A stretch of DNA of 64,000 nt, taken from contig JADJQX010000006.1 in the NCBI GenBank assembly GCA_016712525.1, positions 558,001-622,000 of the forward strand, given 5' to 3'. The notes under the pieces are model-generated. The model had not been told where the DNA came from. It made no database searches and saw nothing but the letters and a program-made list of their open reading frames with translations. Numbering within the stretch: the stretch's first letter is position 1; each line of letters begins with the position of its first letter. Both the position numbers and the translations under genes were made by a program. Positions 34,482 through 43,995 of the stretch are shown one piece after another. Origin of the DNA: Myxococcales bacterium (GTDB lineage: Bacteria > Myxococcota_A > Polyangia > Polyangiales > Polyangiaceae).

Positions 34482-36587
34482 TCACCGCGGCGAGGTGAGC
34501 CTCATCGACGCGAGGAACGCGCGCCCGGGGAGCGGGTACTCGTAGAGGTCGCCGATGGGCTCGCGCACCGGCCCGAAGAGCCCCGTGTAGCTCGCCGCGC
34601 GTACGTCGAAGAGGTTCGACACATCGAGCGCGAAGGTGACGACGTGGGGGCCGTAGGGCAACGTCACCCGAGCTCCGACGCTCTGGAGCGCGCGCGGCGG
34701 GACGGTCACGGCACCCGAGAGATCGGCCCGCAAATCGGCCACCACGTCGAGCCCGTAGCGAAATCGCGCGGGCCCCAGCGTGACCCCCACGTCGACGACC
34801 AGGTCGTGCCCCGGGCGACCCGGGAGGGGCGCGGGCGCGCACGGTCCGGTCGAGGGGCGCGTGACGTCGCAGGCCGTGTCGTTGGCCGTTGCCAAGTACG
34901 TGTAGGATACACGTGAGTCGAGCGGCCCCGCCTTCCCGTCGACGAGCGCCTCGAGGCCGGCGATCCGCGCCTCTCCTATGTTGGTGGCGCGCGCGCGCCC
35001 GTACGCGCCCTGCGGCACGAGCACGATGAGATCGTCGGCCCACGTGGAGAACCCGGTGAGCTCGGCGTACCCGCGCAGCGCGCCTCGGGCTCCTCCGACC
35101 TTCGCGCCGGCGTCGAGCGTCGTGGCGGCCTCGGGGCGGAGATCGGGGGAGCCGAGCACCATGCCGCGGTTGCCGTACCTCTCGACGAAACCTGGGGCCC
35201 TCGCGAGGTGCCCGACGTGGCTCGCGAGCACCACGGGACCAAAGGTGGCCTCGGCGCCCACGTGCCCCGTGGCGCGCGCCGCGTCCTCGCTGCGTGTGAG
35301 CGCGTCGTTCGAGGTGTCGTGCCACACGTCCACGCGCCCGCTCGCGGCGAGCGTGACGCGCTCGTGCGGTCGAAGGTCGAGATCGGTGCCCACGCCGGTC
35401 TGGGCGCGTGTGGCCCCCGCGGGGGACGTCGCGCCCTCCCACGTGCCGGGCGCGAACCGCTCTCCCTGGGCATCGAGGCGAAGGTCGACGCGCGCGCGTG
35501 GGTGCGGGCGTGCGCGGAGCCCGAGCGAGCCGCCAGCCGCCGCCACGGTGTCGTCGGTGAAGCTCGGCGTGAGCGTTCGAATGGCCTCGTCGGGGCGCGC
35601 GCGGAGCGAGAGGGCGTCGCGCCTCCCCCAGAGCCGCGCGTACGCGGTGCTCTCGGCGAGCAAAGGCAGGGCGACCTCGATCGAGCCTACGGCGCGGCCG
35701 CTCGAGAGCGTCTCCGTGGTCGTGGGGGCCTTCGTGGTCCCCGGGTTCCCTTGGCGCCTCGCTTGGAGCAGTACGAGGGCCGTGATCCTGCCCGGGCGCG
35801 CGTGGGCCGTCCTCACGGGGAGCGACCACGAGACGAGCCCGTTTGCAGCAGAAACAGAAGCGTTTTCGCGGATTTGTGTGCGTTCCGTGCCTGCCGCGGC
35901 GGCCAACGGATCGACGTAGGAGAAGTCGCCGTCGCTCCGGTTCGCCGAGATGGCCGTGGTCACGTGCGGGGCGAGCTCGCCCTCCCCGAGGGATCGCGAG
36001 TCGGCTGCGCGGAGGCGCATGGCCCCGAACGACCCCACGGCCGACCACACCTCGGTGCGGGCGGGCCCTCCCACCCTCGGCGCCGCGATGGCGAGCGTGC
36101 CCCCGAGCGAGCCTTGCCCCAGCGTCGCCGGCGCGAAGCTCCGGTACGCGCGCGCCTCGATGCCCGGCCAAAGCGGCAGCGTCGCCAGATCGAGGCTCGG
36201 ATCTGCGCCCCCCGTGAGGGGAACCCCCGCGAGCGAGATGGCCACCTGCGACGACGACGAGCCGCGGATCGAGATCGTCGCGAACGCGTCGTCTCCCCCG
36301 AGCCTGCGGACGTGCACCCCCGGGAGCGGAGAGACGAGGCTCGCGGCGTCGGTGATCTCGCGTGGGGCGCGGCGCTCGTCGGCCTTGGCGACGAAGCCTC
36401 CCGCCTCGCCACCTCGCACGGACACCTCTTCGGGCTCGGCCGCACGAGCCACGCCACGCAAGCCGCCGAAGTAGAGGGTCAAGCCCACCAAAAGGCAAGC
36501 GGTTGGGCAGGAAATCGCCCTTCTTCGGGGGGGCGGGGTCGAGTCCCTTCGCGCAGCTTTCTCCGATTGGTTACACTTCGGGGACAT
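34482..36587 (-). CDS. TonB-dependent outer-membrane receptor
   Basis: About 701 residues. After an unusually long 35-residue basic lead, a signal peptide (LLVGLTLYFGGLRGVARAA) is followed by a TonB-box-like EEVSVRG, plug domain (ASLVSPLPGVHVRRLGGDDAFATISIRGSSSSQVAISLAGVPL) and a barrel ending in LTSPR rather than Phe. BtuB/FecA-like; substrate probably a metal chelate or vitamin. The start overlaps the rseP start on the other strand by 2 nt, which is odd, so a different start is possible. Might serve the orphan FecCD permease at 27818. Confidence 0.85.
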   Translation of the reverse strand: MSPKCNQSEKAARRDSTPPPRRRAISCPTACLLVGLTLYFGGLRGVARAAEPEEVSVRGGEAGGFVAKADERRAPREITDAASLVSPLPGVHVRRLGGDDAFATISIRGSSSSQVAISLAGVPLTGGADPSLDLATLPLWPGIEARAYRSFAPATLGQGSLGGTLAIAAPRVGGPARTEVWSAVGSFGAMRLRAADSRSLGEGELAPHVTTAISANRSDGDFSYVDPLAAAAGTERTQIRENASVSAANGLVSWSLPVRTAHARPGRITALVLLQARRQGNPGTTKAPTTTETLSSGRAVGSIEVALPLLAESTAYARLWGRRDALSLRARPDEAIRTLTPSFTDDTVAAAGGSLGLRARPHPRARVDLRLDAQGERFAPGTWEGATSPAGATRAQTGVGTDLDLRPHERVTLAASGRVDVWHDTSNDALTRSEDAARATGHVGAEATFGPVVLASHVGHLARAPGFVERYGNRGMVLGSPDLRPEAATTLDAGAKVGGARGALRGYAELTGFSTWADDLIVLVPQGAYGRARATNIGEARIAGLEALVDGKAGPLDSRVSYTYLATANDTACDVTRPSTGPCAPAPLPGRPGHDLVVDVGVTLGPARFRYGLDVVADLRADLSGAVTVPPRALQSVGARVTLPYGPHVVTFALDVSNLFDVRAASYTGLFGPVREPIGDLYEYPLPGRAFLASMRLTSPR
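36572..36577 (+). promoter_or_regulatory. -10 hexamer TACACT for a probable leaderless rseP mRNA
   Basis: TACACT is followed by 8 nt (TCGGGGAC) and ATG 36586. The GGGGA could act weakly as a ribosome site, so this case is less clean. Confidence 0.4.
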
Positions 36588-37644
36588 GCGCATCGGCTCG
36601 TACGTCCTGACGATACTCGGGCTTGCCCTCCTCATGATCGTCCACGAGGCCGGACACTACTTCGTCGCGCGCTACTTCGGCATGCGGGTCGAGAAATTCT
36701 CGATCGGGTTCGGTCCCACCATTTGGAAGCACAAGCCGAAGGACAGCCCGACCACCTTCCAGGTCGGCATCATCCCCTTCCTCGCCTACGTGAAGATCGC
36801 GGGGATGAACCCCTACGAGGAGATCGCGGAGGACGACAAGGGCAGCTACGCCAACGCGTCGCTCAAGGCGCGCATCGCCACCATCTGCGCAGGGTCGATC
36901 GCCAACTACCTCTTCGCGTCCGTCTTCTTCTTCTTCGGCTTCCTCATCGGTGGGCAGCGCATCGTCGACGAGACGAGCATGCGGGTCAGCGTCCACCCCG
37001 ACGGTCCCGCGGCCAAGGTGGGCGTCGTCGCCGGGGATCGTATGGTGTCGGTGAACGGCGAGAAGGTCTCCGACTGGAAGGACCTGACGCGCCTCATCGG
37101 CCCACACGCCGGCCAAGAGATCGACCTCGAAATCGAGCGAAACGGCCAGATCCTCCACCTGAAGCCCACCCCCCAGAAGGACCCGACCGCCCCCGACGAC
37201 CCGAAGGCCGTCGGCAAGATCCTGATCGGGCCCGAGAGCTACGTGCTCCCCGTGTCCGTCGGTGAGGCCGTCGTGCTCAGCGTCAAGTCGCCGCCGAAGG
37301 TGGTCATCGGCTTCGTCCAGGGCATGGCCCGCATGCTCACCTTCAAAGAGAAGCCGCAGGTCAGCAGCGTCGTGGGCATCGTCAAAGACATGAGCGCCAC
37401 GGTGCGCGAGAGCATCGACGAGGCGCTGCGCCAGTTCGGTGGGCTCTCGGCCTACATCGGCGCGTTCAACCTCTTGCCGTTCCCCGCGCTCGACGGCGGC
37501 CGAATGCTCTTTCTCCTCTACGAGGGCGTCGCGCGCCGCAAGGCCGACGCGAAGACCGAGGCGAAGGTGCACGTCGTCGGCCTCGTGATGTTCTTCATGC
37601 TGTTCCTCTTCGCCACCTACAGCGACATCTTCTTGAAGAAGTAG
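36586..37644 (+). CDS. rseP: Site-2 intramembrane zinc protease
   Basis: 352 residues. Metal motif HEAGH (His20, Glu21, His24) in the first helix and the third ligand in NLLPFPALDGG (~303). One PDZ domain between (VSVHPDGPAAKVGVVAGDRMVSVNGEKV), unlike the two in the 450-residue E. coli enzyme. Releases membrane-tethered anti-sigma factors or other clients in envelope stress. No bamA or dxr gene is next to it. Convergent with the M1 peptidase gene, 8 nt between stops. Confidence 0.94.
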   Translation: MRIGSYVLTILGLALLMIVHEAGHYFVARYFGMRVEKFSIGFGPTIWKHKPKDSPTTFQVGIIPFLAYVKIAGMNPYEEIAEDDKGSYANASLKARIATICAGSIANYLFASVFFFFGFLIGGQRIVDETSMRVSVHPDGPAAKVGVVAGDRMVSVNGEKVSDWKDLTRLIGPHAGQEIDLEIERNGQILHLKPTPQKDPTAPDDPKAVGKILIGPESYVLPVSVGEAVVLSVKSPPKVVIGFVQGMARMLTFKEKPQVSSVVGIVKDMSATVRESIDEALRQFGGLSAYIGAFNLLPFPALDGGRMLFLLYEGVARRKADAKTEAKVHVVGLVMFFMLFLFATYSDIFLKK

Positions 37645-37652
37645 GCGGGGCG

Positions 37653-40382
37653 TCACCGCGCCGCGCGCAAGAACGTGGCGACGCGGGGCAGGGCGCGTGC
37701 CTTCGTCGCACCGCACTGCCTCATGCCCTCGAGGGCCTGCGTGAGCTGCCTCGGTCCGCCCACGAAGCGCTTCGACCGCTCCGCGAAGAAGCTCTCGATA
37801 AGATTCGCTTTTTCGGTGTCGCAGAGGGCCGCGCCCACCTGGGGGAACCCCGCGCCGTAGTCCCGCGGGAGCCGAGCGACGATCGCGTCGAAGCTCTCGG
37901 TGAGGAACGTGTACGCGCGCGCCGTGGTCTCGGGCAGGCGCAGCGACGCGAAGAGGATCCGCACCGACTCTCGGGCGTCGAGGTCCTTCGAGAGCACGAG
38001 ACCGAGCGCGCGCGCGTGGAGCGTGGGCTCCCGGAAGGACCCGAGGGCCCAGATGAGCCGCTCGCGATCGACGCGGTCGCTCGCACGTTTCGCTTCGGCG
38101 AGGTACGCGTCGAAGAGCGCCGCGTCGCCGTACGCCGCCGCCACCCCGAGCACTACGCCGAGGACCTCCGGCTCGACGGCGCCACGATCGGCGAGCCACG
38201 CCTTCGCGAGGTTCGTGCACTCTGCACGTAGTGCCGTGTCGCCGCCCTGGTCGGCCACGAGATCGAGCACGGACGCCCTCGCCCACTTGGCCTCTTCGCC
38301 CTCGCCCGCGAGCGCCTTCGTGCCATTCTTCTTGGCGAGCTCGCCGAAGAGCTTTCGAACCCACGCGGTGTACGCGGGGAGCTCCGCGCGGGCGACGAGC
38401 CCGCCGTCCCGCAGGCCGCTCACGATTTGCACCGCGAGGTCCCTCACGTGGACGTTCTCGTCGCGGGCGAGGGTGGGGACGAGCTCGAGCACGGCGCTCA
38501 TCTCCAGCGCGCCGGCGCGCACCGCCGCGCCCACGTCGTTCGTGGTGACGATCTTCTCGGCGGGGGTGAGCTTCGAGAAGCCTCCGAGCAGGGCCTTGAG
38601 GTCCTTCGGCGCGGGCGCCGTGCGGAAGTAGCCCGAGCCGCCGTCGTTCGGGAGCACCCACCTAGGGCACGTGGGCAGCGCGATCTCGCCCTCTCCCCCT
38701 CCGAAGAGCGTGCAGGATGCAGACTCCTTCTTGCCGTCGTTCGCCCGCGCGCACACCGGGATTTGCCACGGATCCGTCGCGGTCTTGGGGGCGTCGGCGC
38801 CGAGCGGCACGTAGCGCGACTGCCGCAGCGAGAGCCTCGCGCCCTTTGCGTCGCAGCGGACCTCGGTCGCGAGGACGGGCACGCCGGGCCGCGTGAGGAA
38901 CGTCTGGAACGGGGTCGCCACGTCTTTTCCGGCCTCGGCGGACACCGCGCCGAGGAAGTCGGCCGCCTTTGCCGTGCGGTGGGCGTGCTCGCGCATGTAG
39001 CGGCGCACGCCCCGCTGGAAGACGTCGGGTCCGACCCATCGTTCGAACATCGCGATGGTCGCCGCGCCCTTTTGGTACGTGATCCCGTCGAAGGCGTTCT
39101 TGATGTCGTCGTTCGACGTGATGGGCTGCCGGATCGCGCGCGCGGTCACGAGGGAGTCGGCGCGCATGGCCCCGTTCGCCGACGCTGCGCGTTGGGTGGG
39201 AATGTCCCACTCCGGGCGGAATTTCTCGATGATCTTGGGCGTCATCCAGGTCGCGAACGCCTCGTTCAACCAGAGGTCGTCCCACGTCTCGGTCGTGACG
39301 AGATCGCCGAACCACTGGTGCGAGAGCTCGTGGGCGTTCACGCTCGCGAAGGCGCGGCGAAAGCCGGTCGACTCTTGGCCCGGCTTCGCCAAAATGAGGG
39401 ACTGGCGGTACGTCACGAGGCCCGGGTTCTCCATGGCCCCCCCGAAGAGCGGCACCGCGATGAGATCGAGCTTCTCGTAGGGGTAGCCCTCGCCGAAGTA
39501 GTCCTCGAGGAGCGAGAGCACGGGGCCCGTACTCTCCTTCGCGAAGGTGGCCCACGCCTCTTTCCCTCGAGGCACCACGATGCGCGTCGGGGTCTTCTTT
39601 TTCCCGACCGGGCCCACATCGACGAAGCCGAAGGGCCCGACGGCGAACGCCACGAGGTAGCTCGGCAGGGGCTTCGTCTCGGCGAACCGAACGGCGAAGA
39701 AGCCATCCTTCTCCTCGGTCTCCGAGAGGATGGGGGTGTTCGAGACGGCCTTGTCTCCCTTCTTCACGCGGAGCGTGAGCTGCCACGGCGACTTGAAGGC
39801 GGGCTCGTCGAAGCAGGGGAAGACGCGCCGCGCGGCGAGCGGCTCGAAGTGGGTGAACACGTAGGGCGCCCCGCTCTCGACCTGCCGAGAGGCGCCGTCG
39901 ACCTCGGTCTCCGAGAGCATGCCTTTGTAGAGTACACGCAACGTGGCAGCGCCCACGGGGATGGGCTCCTGGCTCACGAGGCCGACCCTGCCCGGGCCGC
40001 CGTCGACGATCGTGAGAGGGGTGCCCGTCGCGGAGGCGCCGGAGCCCGCGAGCTCGGCGCGCGCCAGGGTGAGATCTTCCCGGTTCAGCCAGACGACGTT
40101 CGTGGCCTCGCGGACGTCGAGCTCGATCGTCATCTCGCCGTCGAACGTGTCGCGCGCCGGATCGATCGTCAGGGTCGCGAGGTTCTTCTTGGGCCAGATC
40201 GCGCGCGGCAAGAAGATCCCCGGGGGAGCCTTCGCCTCGACGCCCTTCGTGACGGAAGGGGATCGCGGTCGCGCGGGGGTCGGCGGTGGGATGTTGGCCG
40301 ACGGAGGCTCGCAAGCCCCGAGGCACGACGCGACGACCGAGACGAAGAGCACGGGCGAGAGGGCGAGGGGCGCACGAGGCAT
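37653..40382 (-). CDS. M1-family aminopeptidase, lipoprotein
   Basis: 909 residues. Lipobox LGAC anchors it in the envelope. Gluzincin marks: GGAMENPG (~314, binds the substrate N terminus) and HELSHQW (about residue 349) with the third zinc ligand 18 residues on in WLNEAFATWM. The C terminus is ERAP1-like and helical. It removes N-terminal residues from peptides outside the cytoplasm, in keeping with myxobacterial protein scavenging. TATGAG lies 6 nt before the ATG. Confidence 0.93.
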   Translation of the reverse strand: MPRAPLALSPVLFVSVVASCLGACEPPSANIPPPTPARPRSPSVTKGVEAKAPPGIFLPRAIWPKKNLATLTIDPARDTFDGEMTIELDVREATNVVWLNREDLTLARAELAGSGASATGTPLTIVDGGPGRVGLVSQEPIPVGAATLRVLYKGMLSETEVDGASRQVESGAPYVFTHFEPLAARRVFPCFDEPAFKSPWQLTLRVKKGDKAVSNTPILSETEEKDGFFAVRFAETKPLPSYLVAFAVGPFGFVDVGPVGKKKTPTRIVVPRGKEAWATFAKESTGPVLSLLEDYFGEGYPYEKLDLIAVPLFGGAMENPGLVTYRQSLILAKPGQESTGFRRAFASVNAHELSHQWFGDLVTTETWDDLWLNEAFATWMTPKIIEKFRPEWDIPTQRAASANGAMRADSLVTARAIRQPITSNDDIKNAFDGITYQKGAATIAMFERWVGPDVFQRGVRRYMREHAHRTAKAADFLGAVSAEAGKDVATPFQTFLTRPGVPVLATEVRCDAKGARLSLRQSRYVPLGADAPKTATDPWQIPVCARANDGKKESASCTLFGGGEGEIALPTCPRWVLPNDGGSGYFRTAPAPKDLKALLGGFSKLTPAEKIVTTNDVGAAVRAGALEMSAVLELVPTLARDENVHVRDLAVQIVSGLRDGGLVARAELPAYTAWVRKLFGELAKKNGTKALAGEGEEAKWARASVLDLVADQGGDTALRAECTNLAKAWLADRGAVEPEVLGVVLGVAAAYGDAALFDAYLAEAKRASDRVDRERLIWALGSFREPTLHARALGLVLSKDLDARESVRILFASLRLPETTARAYTFLTESFDAIVARLPRDYGAGFPQVGAALCDTEKANLIESFFAERSKRFVGGPRQLTQALEGMRQCGATKARALPRVATFLRAAR

Positions 40383-40463
40383 CCCTCGCTCATAGCGCGT
40401 GCGGTCGCCCCCGTGGAGCGGGAACCGCGCGAGGCCGAAATGGCCGGATTTTCCGGCCCGACG

Positions 40464-40712
40464 CTACGAGAGCAGGCCCTCGGGGACCTCGGTCACCACG
40501 TGGATCTTCGCGAGCTCGAGGCAGCGTGCGACGAGCTCGTCGAGGCGCTCGTCACCGCTCACGGGGAGCTCGTACGCGCGACCGTCGCGGGTCCACACGT
40601 CGAGGTGGGTCTCGCCGTCCTTACGGCGGCCGCACGCGACCAAACCGTAGCGCTCGAGCATCTCCGCGGCGTCGCCAGCCAAAACGAGGGCGTCGGTCTT
40701 CGTCATGGGCAT
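40464..40712 (-). CDS. Small conserved-looking hypothetical protein
   Basis: 82 residues from ATG 40712 (40706 also possible). One compact domain: helix (DALVLAGDAAEMLERYGLVACG), two strands (THLDVWTRDGRAYELPVS), helix (DERLDELVARCLELAKIHVV). No family recognised. It lies between proC and the M1 peptidase gene on the same strand. Confidence 0.5.
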   Translation of the reverse strand: MPMTKTDALVLAGDAAEMLERYGLVACGRRKDGETHLDVWTRDGRAYELPVSGDERLDELVARCLELAKIHVVTEVPEGLLS

Positions 40713-40781
40713 GGGGGTAAGTCGGCTGGCGCGAGATGTCAAAGGGGGCCGCGGGCGATTCGCGCGTCTCGGGCGCGACCT

Positions 40782-41627
40782 TCAACGCTCTCGCGACACG
40801 CCCATCTTCGCGGCCATCTGATCGCCGAGCTCGATGGAGCGCTTCGTGGCGGCCTCCACGGCGTCGATGAGCGTCTTGCGGAGGGCCCCCGACTCGAGGG
40901 TGTGGAGCCCCGCGATGGCCGTTCCTCCCGGGCTCGTCACCATGTCCTTGAGGCGGCCCGGGTGCTCGCCCGTCTCGAGGAGGAGCTTGGCCGAGCCGTA
41001 CACCGTCTGCGCCGCGAGGAGGAGCGCCGTGTCGCGGTGGAGCCCGACCTTCACCCCTCCGTCGGCCAGGGCCTCGATGATGAGCATCACGTAGGCGGGG
41101 CCGCTGCCCGAGAGGCCCGTCACCGCGTCCAGCAAGGACTCGTCGAGCACGACCACGCGGCCCGTGGCCTCGAAGAGCGCGCGCGCCGTGGCCACGTCGG
41201 CCGAGGTCGCGTGCGAGCCCGCGGCGATCGCGGTGGCTCCGGCGAGGGCCGTGGCGGGGGTGTTCGGCATGGTCCGCACGACCCGGGTCGCGGCGGGGAG
41301 GCGGGCCTCCATGGCCGCGATCGGGACGCCGGCCGCCACCGAAATCACGAGTTGATCCGGGCGTATATCGGACGAGAGCGCACCGAGGACTTTGTCGACG
41401 ACCTGGGGCTTGACCGAGAGGACGACGACGTCGACGTCCTTCACGAGGGCGTGGTTGTCCGTCGTCGTGACGACGCCGTGGGTCTTCGCGAAGTGCGCGA
41501 GGCGCTCCTCCTTCACGTCGCTCACGACGATCTGGTCGGGGCTCTTCACCTTGGCGCCGATGAGGCCCCTCACGAGGGCCTCGGCCATGTTTCCGCCGCC
41601 CACGAACCCGACTTTTCCAGCGCTCAT
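40782..41627 (-). CDS. proC: Pyrroline-5-carboxylate reductase
   Basis: 281 residues from ATG 41627. NAD(P)H-binding GFVGGGNMAEALVRGL at the N terminus, VLSVKPQ, the MPNTPA loop and the C-terminal dimer/active-site block DAVTGLSGSGPAYV, followed by TVYGSAKLL and VTSPGGTTI-like (VTSPGGTAIAGL). Reduces pyrroline-5-carboxylate to proline in the last biosynthetic step. TATACC lies 8 nt before the ATG. Normal length for the family. Confidence 0.96.
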   Translation of the reverse strand: MSAGKVGFVGGGNMAEALVRGLIGAKVKSPDQIVVSDVKEERLAHFAKTHGVVTTTDNHALVKDVDVVVLSVKPQVVDKVLGALSSDIRPDQLVISVAAGVPIAAMEARLPAATRVVRTMPNTPATALAGATAIAAGSHATSADVATARALFEATGRVVVLDESLLDAVTGLSGSGPAYVMLIIEALADGGVKVGLHRDTALLLAAQTVYGSAKLLLETGEHPGRLKDMVTSPGGTAIAGLHTLESGALRKTLIDAVEAATKRSIELGDQMAAKMGVSRER

Positions 41628-41851
41628 GACGGCGCGGTATAGCAGAAAGGCAAGACCGCGAGCCGCTGCTGCACCTTCGAGGAGATCGTGAGGGCGTTTC
41701 GTCCGGCCTCGATTCGCCGGCTCGTGGGCGCGGCGGCGTGACGAGATGGCAAGCTCGAGCGCATTTCGGCGCCGGTCGTGATCGGTTCCCGTTCGCCCGT
41801 GCACGAGGGAGACGAGAGAGAGCACGAGGAGCCCTCTCCGAGGAGCCGACG

Positions 41852-42223
41852 ATGATTCGACGTGATAAGGCCGTGGGTCTGCTGGTGTCGGGGGCCGTGT
41901 TTTTGTTCTCGGCCCACTGTGGCGACTCCGGGGTGAAGAACGTGGCCACCGGCGCCACCTGCCCGACGACCTCGACGCTCACGTACGAGAATTTCGGCCG
42001 GCAGTTCATGGACACGTACTGTGTCTCGTGCCACGCCGGAAAAGAGCGCCCCGACCTCTCGACGCTCGCGAACGTGCAGCGCGAGGCCAAAGAGATCGCG
42101 GCGACCGCGGCGGGCGGCCCGCTCGGCGAGAACACCAACATGCCGGGCCCGGGTGAGGACCCGGAGCCCACCAGCGAGGAGCGCAAAAAGCTCGGCGAGT
42201 GGATCGCGTGTGGGGCGAAGTAG
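41852..42223 (+). CDS. Small cytochrome c-like exported protein
   Basis: 123 residues from ATG 41852, with GAGGAG ~8 nt upstream. Signal-like hydrophobic N terminus (AVGLLVSGAVFLFSAHC) whose Cys is not in a standard lipobox. One haem motif CVSCH followed by a short PDLST element and a C-terminal EERKKLGEWIACG helix, as in c-type domains of myxobacterial lipoproteins. Met in NMPGPG could be the distal ligand. Divergent from proC. Confidence 0.7.
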   Translation: MIRRDKAVGLLVSGAVFLFSAHCGDSGVKNVATGATCPTTSTLTYENFGRQFMDTYCVSCHAGKERPDLSTLANVQREAKEIAATAAGGPLGENTNMPGPGEDPEPTSEERKKLGEWIACGAK

Positions 42224-42244
42224 GCGCCCAGCGTCTGCGCGGGA

Positions 42245-43363
42245 TCACGCCATCGGGAACGCGGCCGGCGCGAGCACGTCGGAGAGCCACGCCTCGATCG
42301 CGTGGCGCGCGCGACCCCCGTCGTCGCCGAGGTCCTGGGCGACCTTGTCGTGCCGTGCGCGGAGGAGCGCGCGGCGCGATTGCGTCGGGTCCTCCCAGAG
42401 CGCCGCGGCCCAGATGACGCCGAGCGCGAGCTGCTTCTCGTCGGACGGGAGCTGCGTGTACCTGCGGCCGAGCGTCGCGGGCACCTTGTGGGCGATGGGG
42501 CCCGTCGCCTCGTCGCGGTAGCGCCTCGGGAGGAGGAGCTCGGCGGTCTTCAGCGCCAGGATCTGAGCGCTCTGGGCGACGCGATCGGACAGGACGTATC
42601 GGAGGCCGTCGGTCGCCGCGAGGCCCACGAGGCGGCGCGCGTCGACACGCGCGATCGCGTCGTTTCGTAGCGCCTCGACCACCTCGACCTTGAGCGCGAG
42701 CTTGCCGGCGAGCGTGCGGACCACGGTCTCTTCGCGCGGGTCGATCTCGTCGAGCGCGGCCGCGAGCCACGCGCCGCGCACGAGGCCCTCGGCGATGTCC
42801 TTCTCGAGCTCGCCGTAGAGCTCGATCTGCGCCACCGGCACGACGCCCTCGGTGTAGATGGGGTTCGTCTCGCCCTCGGGGAGGCCGAGCGAGCCCAGGA
42901 ACGCGGCGATCGTGCGCGCCTCTTCGGGGTCGGTCGTGCCGTCGGCGGCCATGACGGCGCGGAGGGCGCGCGCGGCGAGGGTGCCCACGCGCTTCACGCG
43001 CATCACGTCCTTCTCGCTCGGCTTCGACGAGAAGAGGGCGCGGAGGCCGCGAGCGCCCGCCTCGAGCGTCACACCTTCGCGCAGGATGTCGGCCATCGGG
43101 AGCGAGACGGGCGGGCAGACCGGCGCCATCGCGCGCGTGAGCGAGACGAGCCACGGGTCGAACTCGGTGGTCATCGTCTGGATGCGGTGCCCGGCGAGCA
43201 CGGCCGAGTACGCCTCGCCCCGTCGCTTCGCGAGGAGCTCGAGCGACTGCGGACCACCACCGGCCGCGAGCGCGAAGATCGCGTCCTCCGCGAGCACGCT
43301 CACGAGCCTCGAGAGGCCCATCGTTTTTTCGTCCACCGCGGGGGCGTAGGCGTCCATCGTCAT
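42245..43363 (-). CDS. Hypothetical helical protein, possibly TerB-like
   Basis: 372 residues from ATG 43363, chosen because TAGCCT lies 6 nt upstream; ATG 43357 is also in frame. Almost all helix. The segment RAVMAADGTTDPEEARTIAAFLGSLGL recalls the acidic metal site of TerB domains, once in the centre. No signal peptide or membrane segment. Function not known. Convergent with the cytochrome-like gene (21 nt). Confidence 0.6.
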   Translation of the reverse strand: MTMDAYAPAVDEKTMGLSRLVSVLAEDAIFALAAGGGPQSLELLAKRRGEAYSAVLAGHRIQTMTTEFDPWLVSLTRAMAPVCPPVSLPMADILREGVTLEAGARGLRALFSSKPSEKDVMRVKRVGTLAARALRAVMAADGTTDPEEARTIAAFLGSLGLPEGETNPIYTEGVVPVAQIELYGELEKDIAEGLVRGAWLAAALDEIDPREETVVRTLAGKLALKVEVVEALRNDAIARVDARRLVGLAATDGLRYVLSDRVAQSAQILALKTAELLLPRRYRDEATGPIAHKVPATLGRRYTQLPSDEKQLALGVIWAAALWEDPTQSRRALLRARHDKVAQDLGDDGGRARHAIEAWLSDVLAPAAFPMA

Positions 43364-43369
43364 GGCCCG

Positions 43370-43375
43370 AGGCTA
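43370..43375 (-). promoter_or_regulatory. -10 hexamer TAGCCT for a probable leaderless mRNA
   Basis: Minus-strand TAGCCT, 6-nt spacer, then ATG 43363. The same hexamer and spacing occur at 61874-61886. Confidence 0.5.
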
Positions 43376-43435
43376 CCGGCTTCCCGGGTCGCCGGGAAGT
43401 TGGCCCGGCGCCTTCGGCTCGGATAACGCACGAGG

Positions 43436-43975
43436 ATGCCGTCCCGGAAACACGTGGTCGCCTCGATGAGCCTCTTTTTCACCGCGGTCGCGATCGCGGC
43501 GTGCAGCGGCGCCAGCATCGGGACGGGCGACGGCAGCGGCACGGGGGGCCAGGGCGCGGCCGACGGCGGCGGCGCCGACTCGGGGATCCGTGGGCTCGGC
43601 TGCGGCACCGAGGTCGAGACCCGCACCGTGCTCTGTACCGGCGTCAGCGTGTGCCCGGGCCTCGTGGTCGACCAAGACGTCTACCCGGGCTGCGGCTTCC
43701 GCGTGAACGGGAGCACGTTCGACATCCAGTGCGCGTGCGCCAAAGACCTCTGCCCCCTCGGCACGCCTCGCACCTGCACCGACGCCAAGAAACTCCTCGA
43801 CCAGCAAAATCGCCTGCTCGTGTGCGCCCAGGCCAACGAGGGACGGTGCATCTCCACGTCGTCCTCGACGAAGCCCACGCCTTCGAGCACGAACAACCGC
43901 GGCTGCGACCCGCAGTGCATGGTCGAGTGCGCGCGCACGGGCGCGAGCAACTGCTCGTTCGTCTGCGGCTGCTGA
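43436..43975 (+). CDS. Cys-rich lipoprotein
   Basis: 179 residues. Lipobox AIAAC, then a Gly/Asp/Ser linker of ~35 residues and a domain with ~14 Cys (CGTEVETRTVLC, CACAKDLCPLG, CDPQCMVECARTGASNCSFVCGC). The Cys density suggests disulfides. ACGAGG lies right before the ATG. Family unknown; comparable Cys-rich lipoproteins are frequent in this window. Confidence 0.65.
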   Translation: MPSRKHVVASMSLFFTAVAIAACSGASIGTGDGSGTGGQGAADGGGADSGIRGLGCGTEVETRTVLCTGVSVCPGLVVDQDVYPGCGFRVNGSTFDIQCACAKDLCPLGTPRTCTDAKKLLDQQNRLLVCAQANEGRCISTSSSTKPTPSSTNNRGCDPQCMVECARTGASNCSFVCGC

Positions 43976-43995
43976 CGCGACGGGCCTCTTCGCCG

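Noticed and set aside
38427..41642. 1071-codon open frame on the plus strand opposite the M1 peptidase and proC
   Set aside because: It is antisense to clearly recognisable genes on the minus strand, rich in Arg and His, and has no family motifs. High GC removes stop codons, so long shadows are common.
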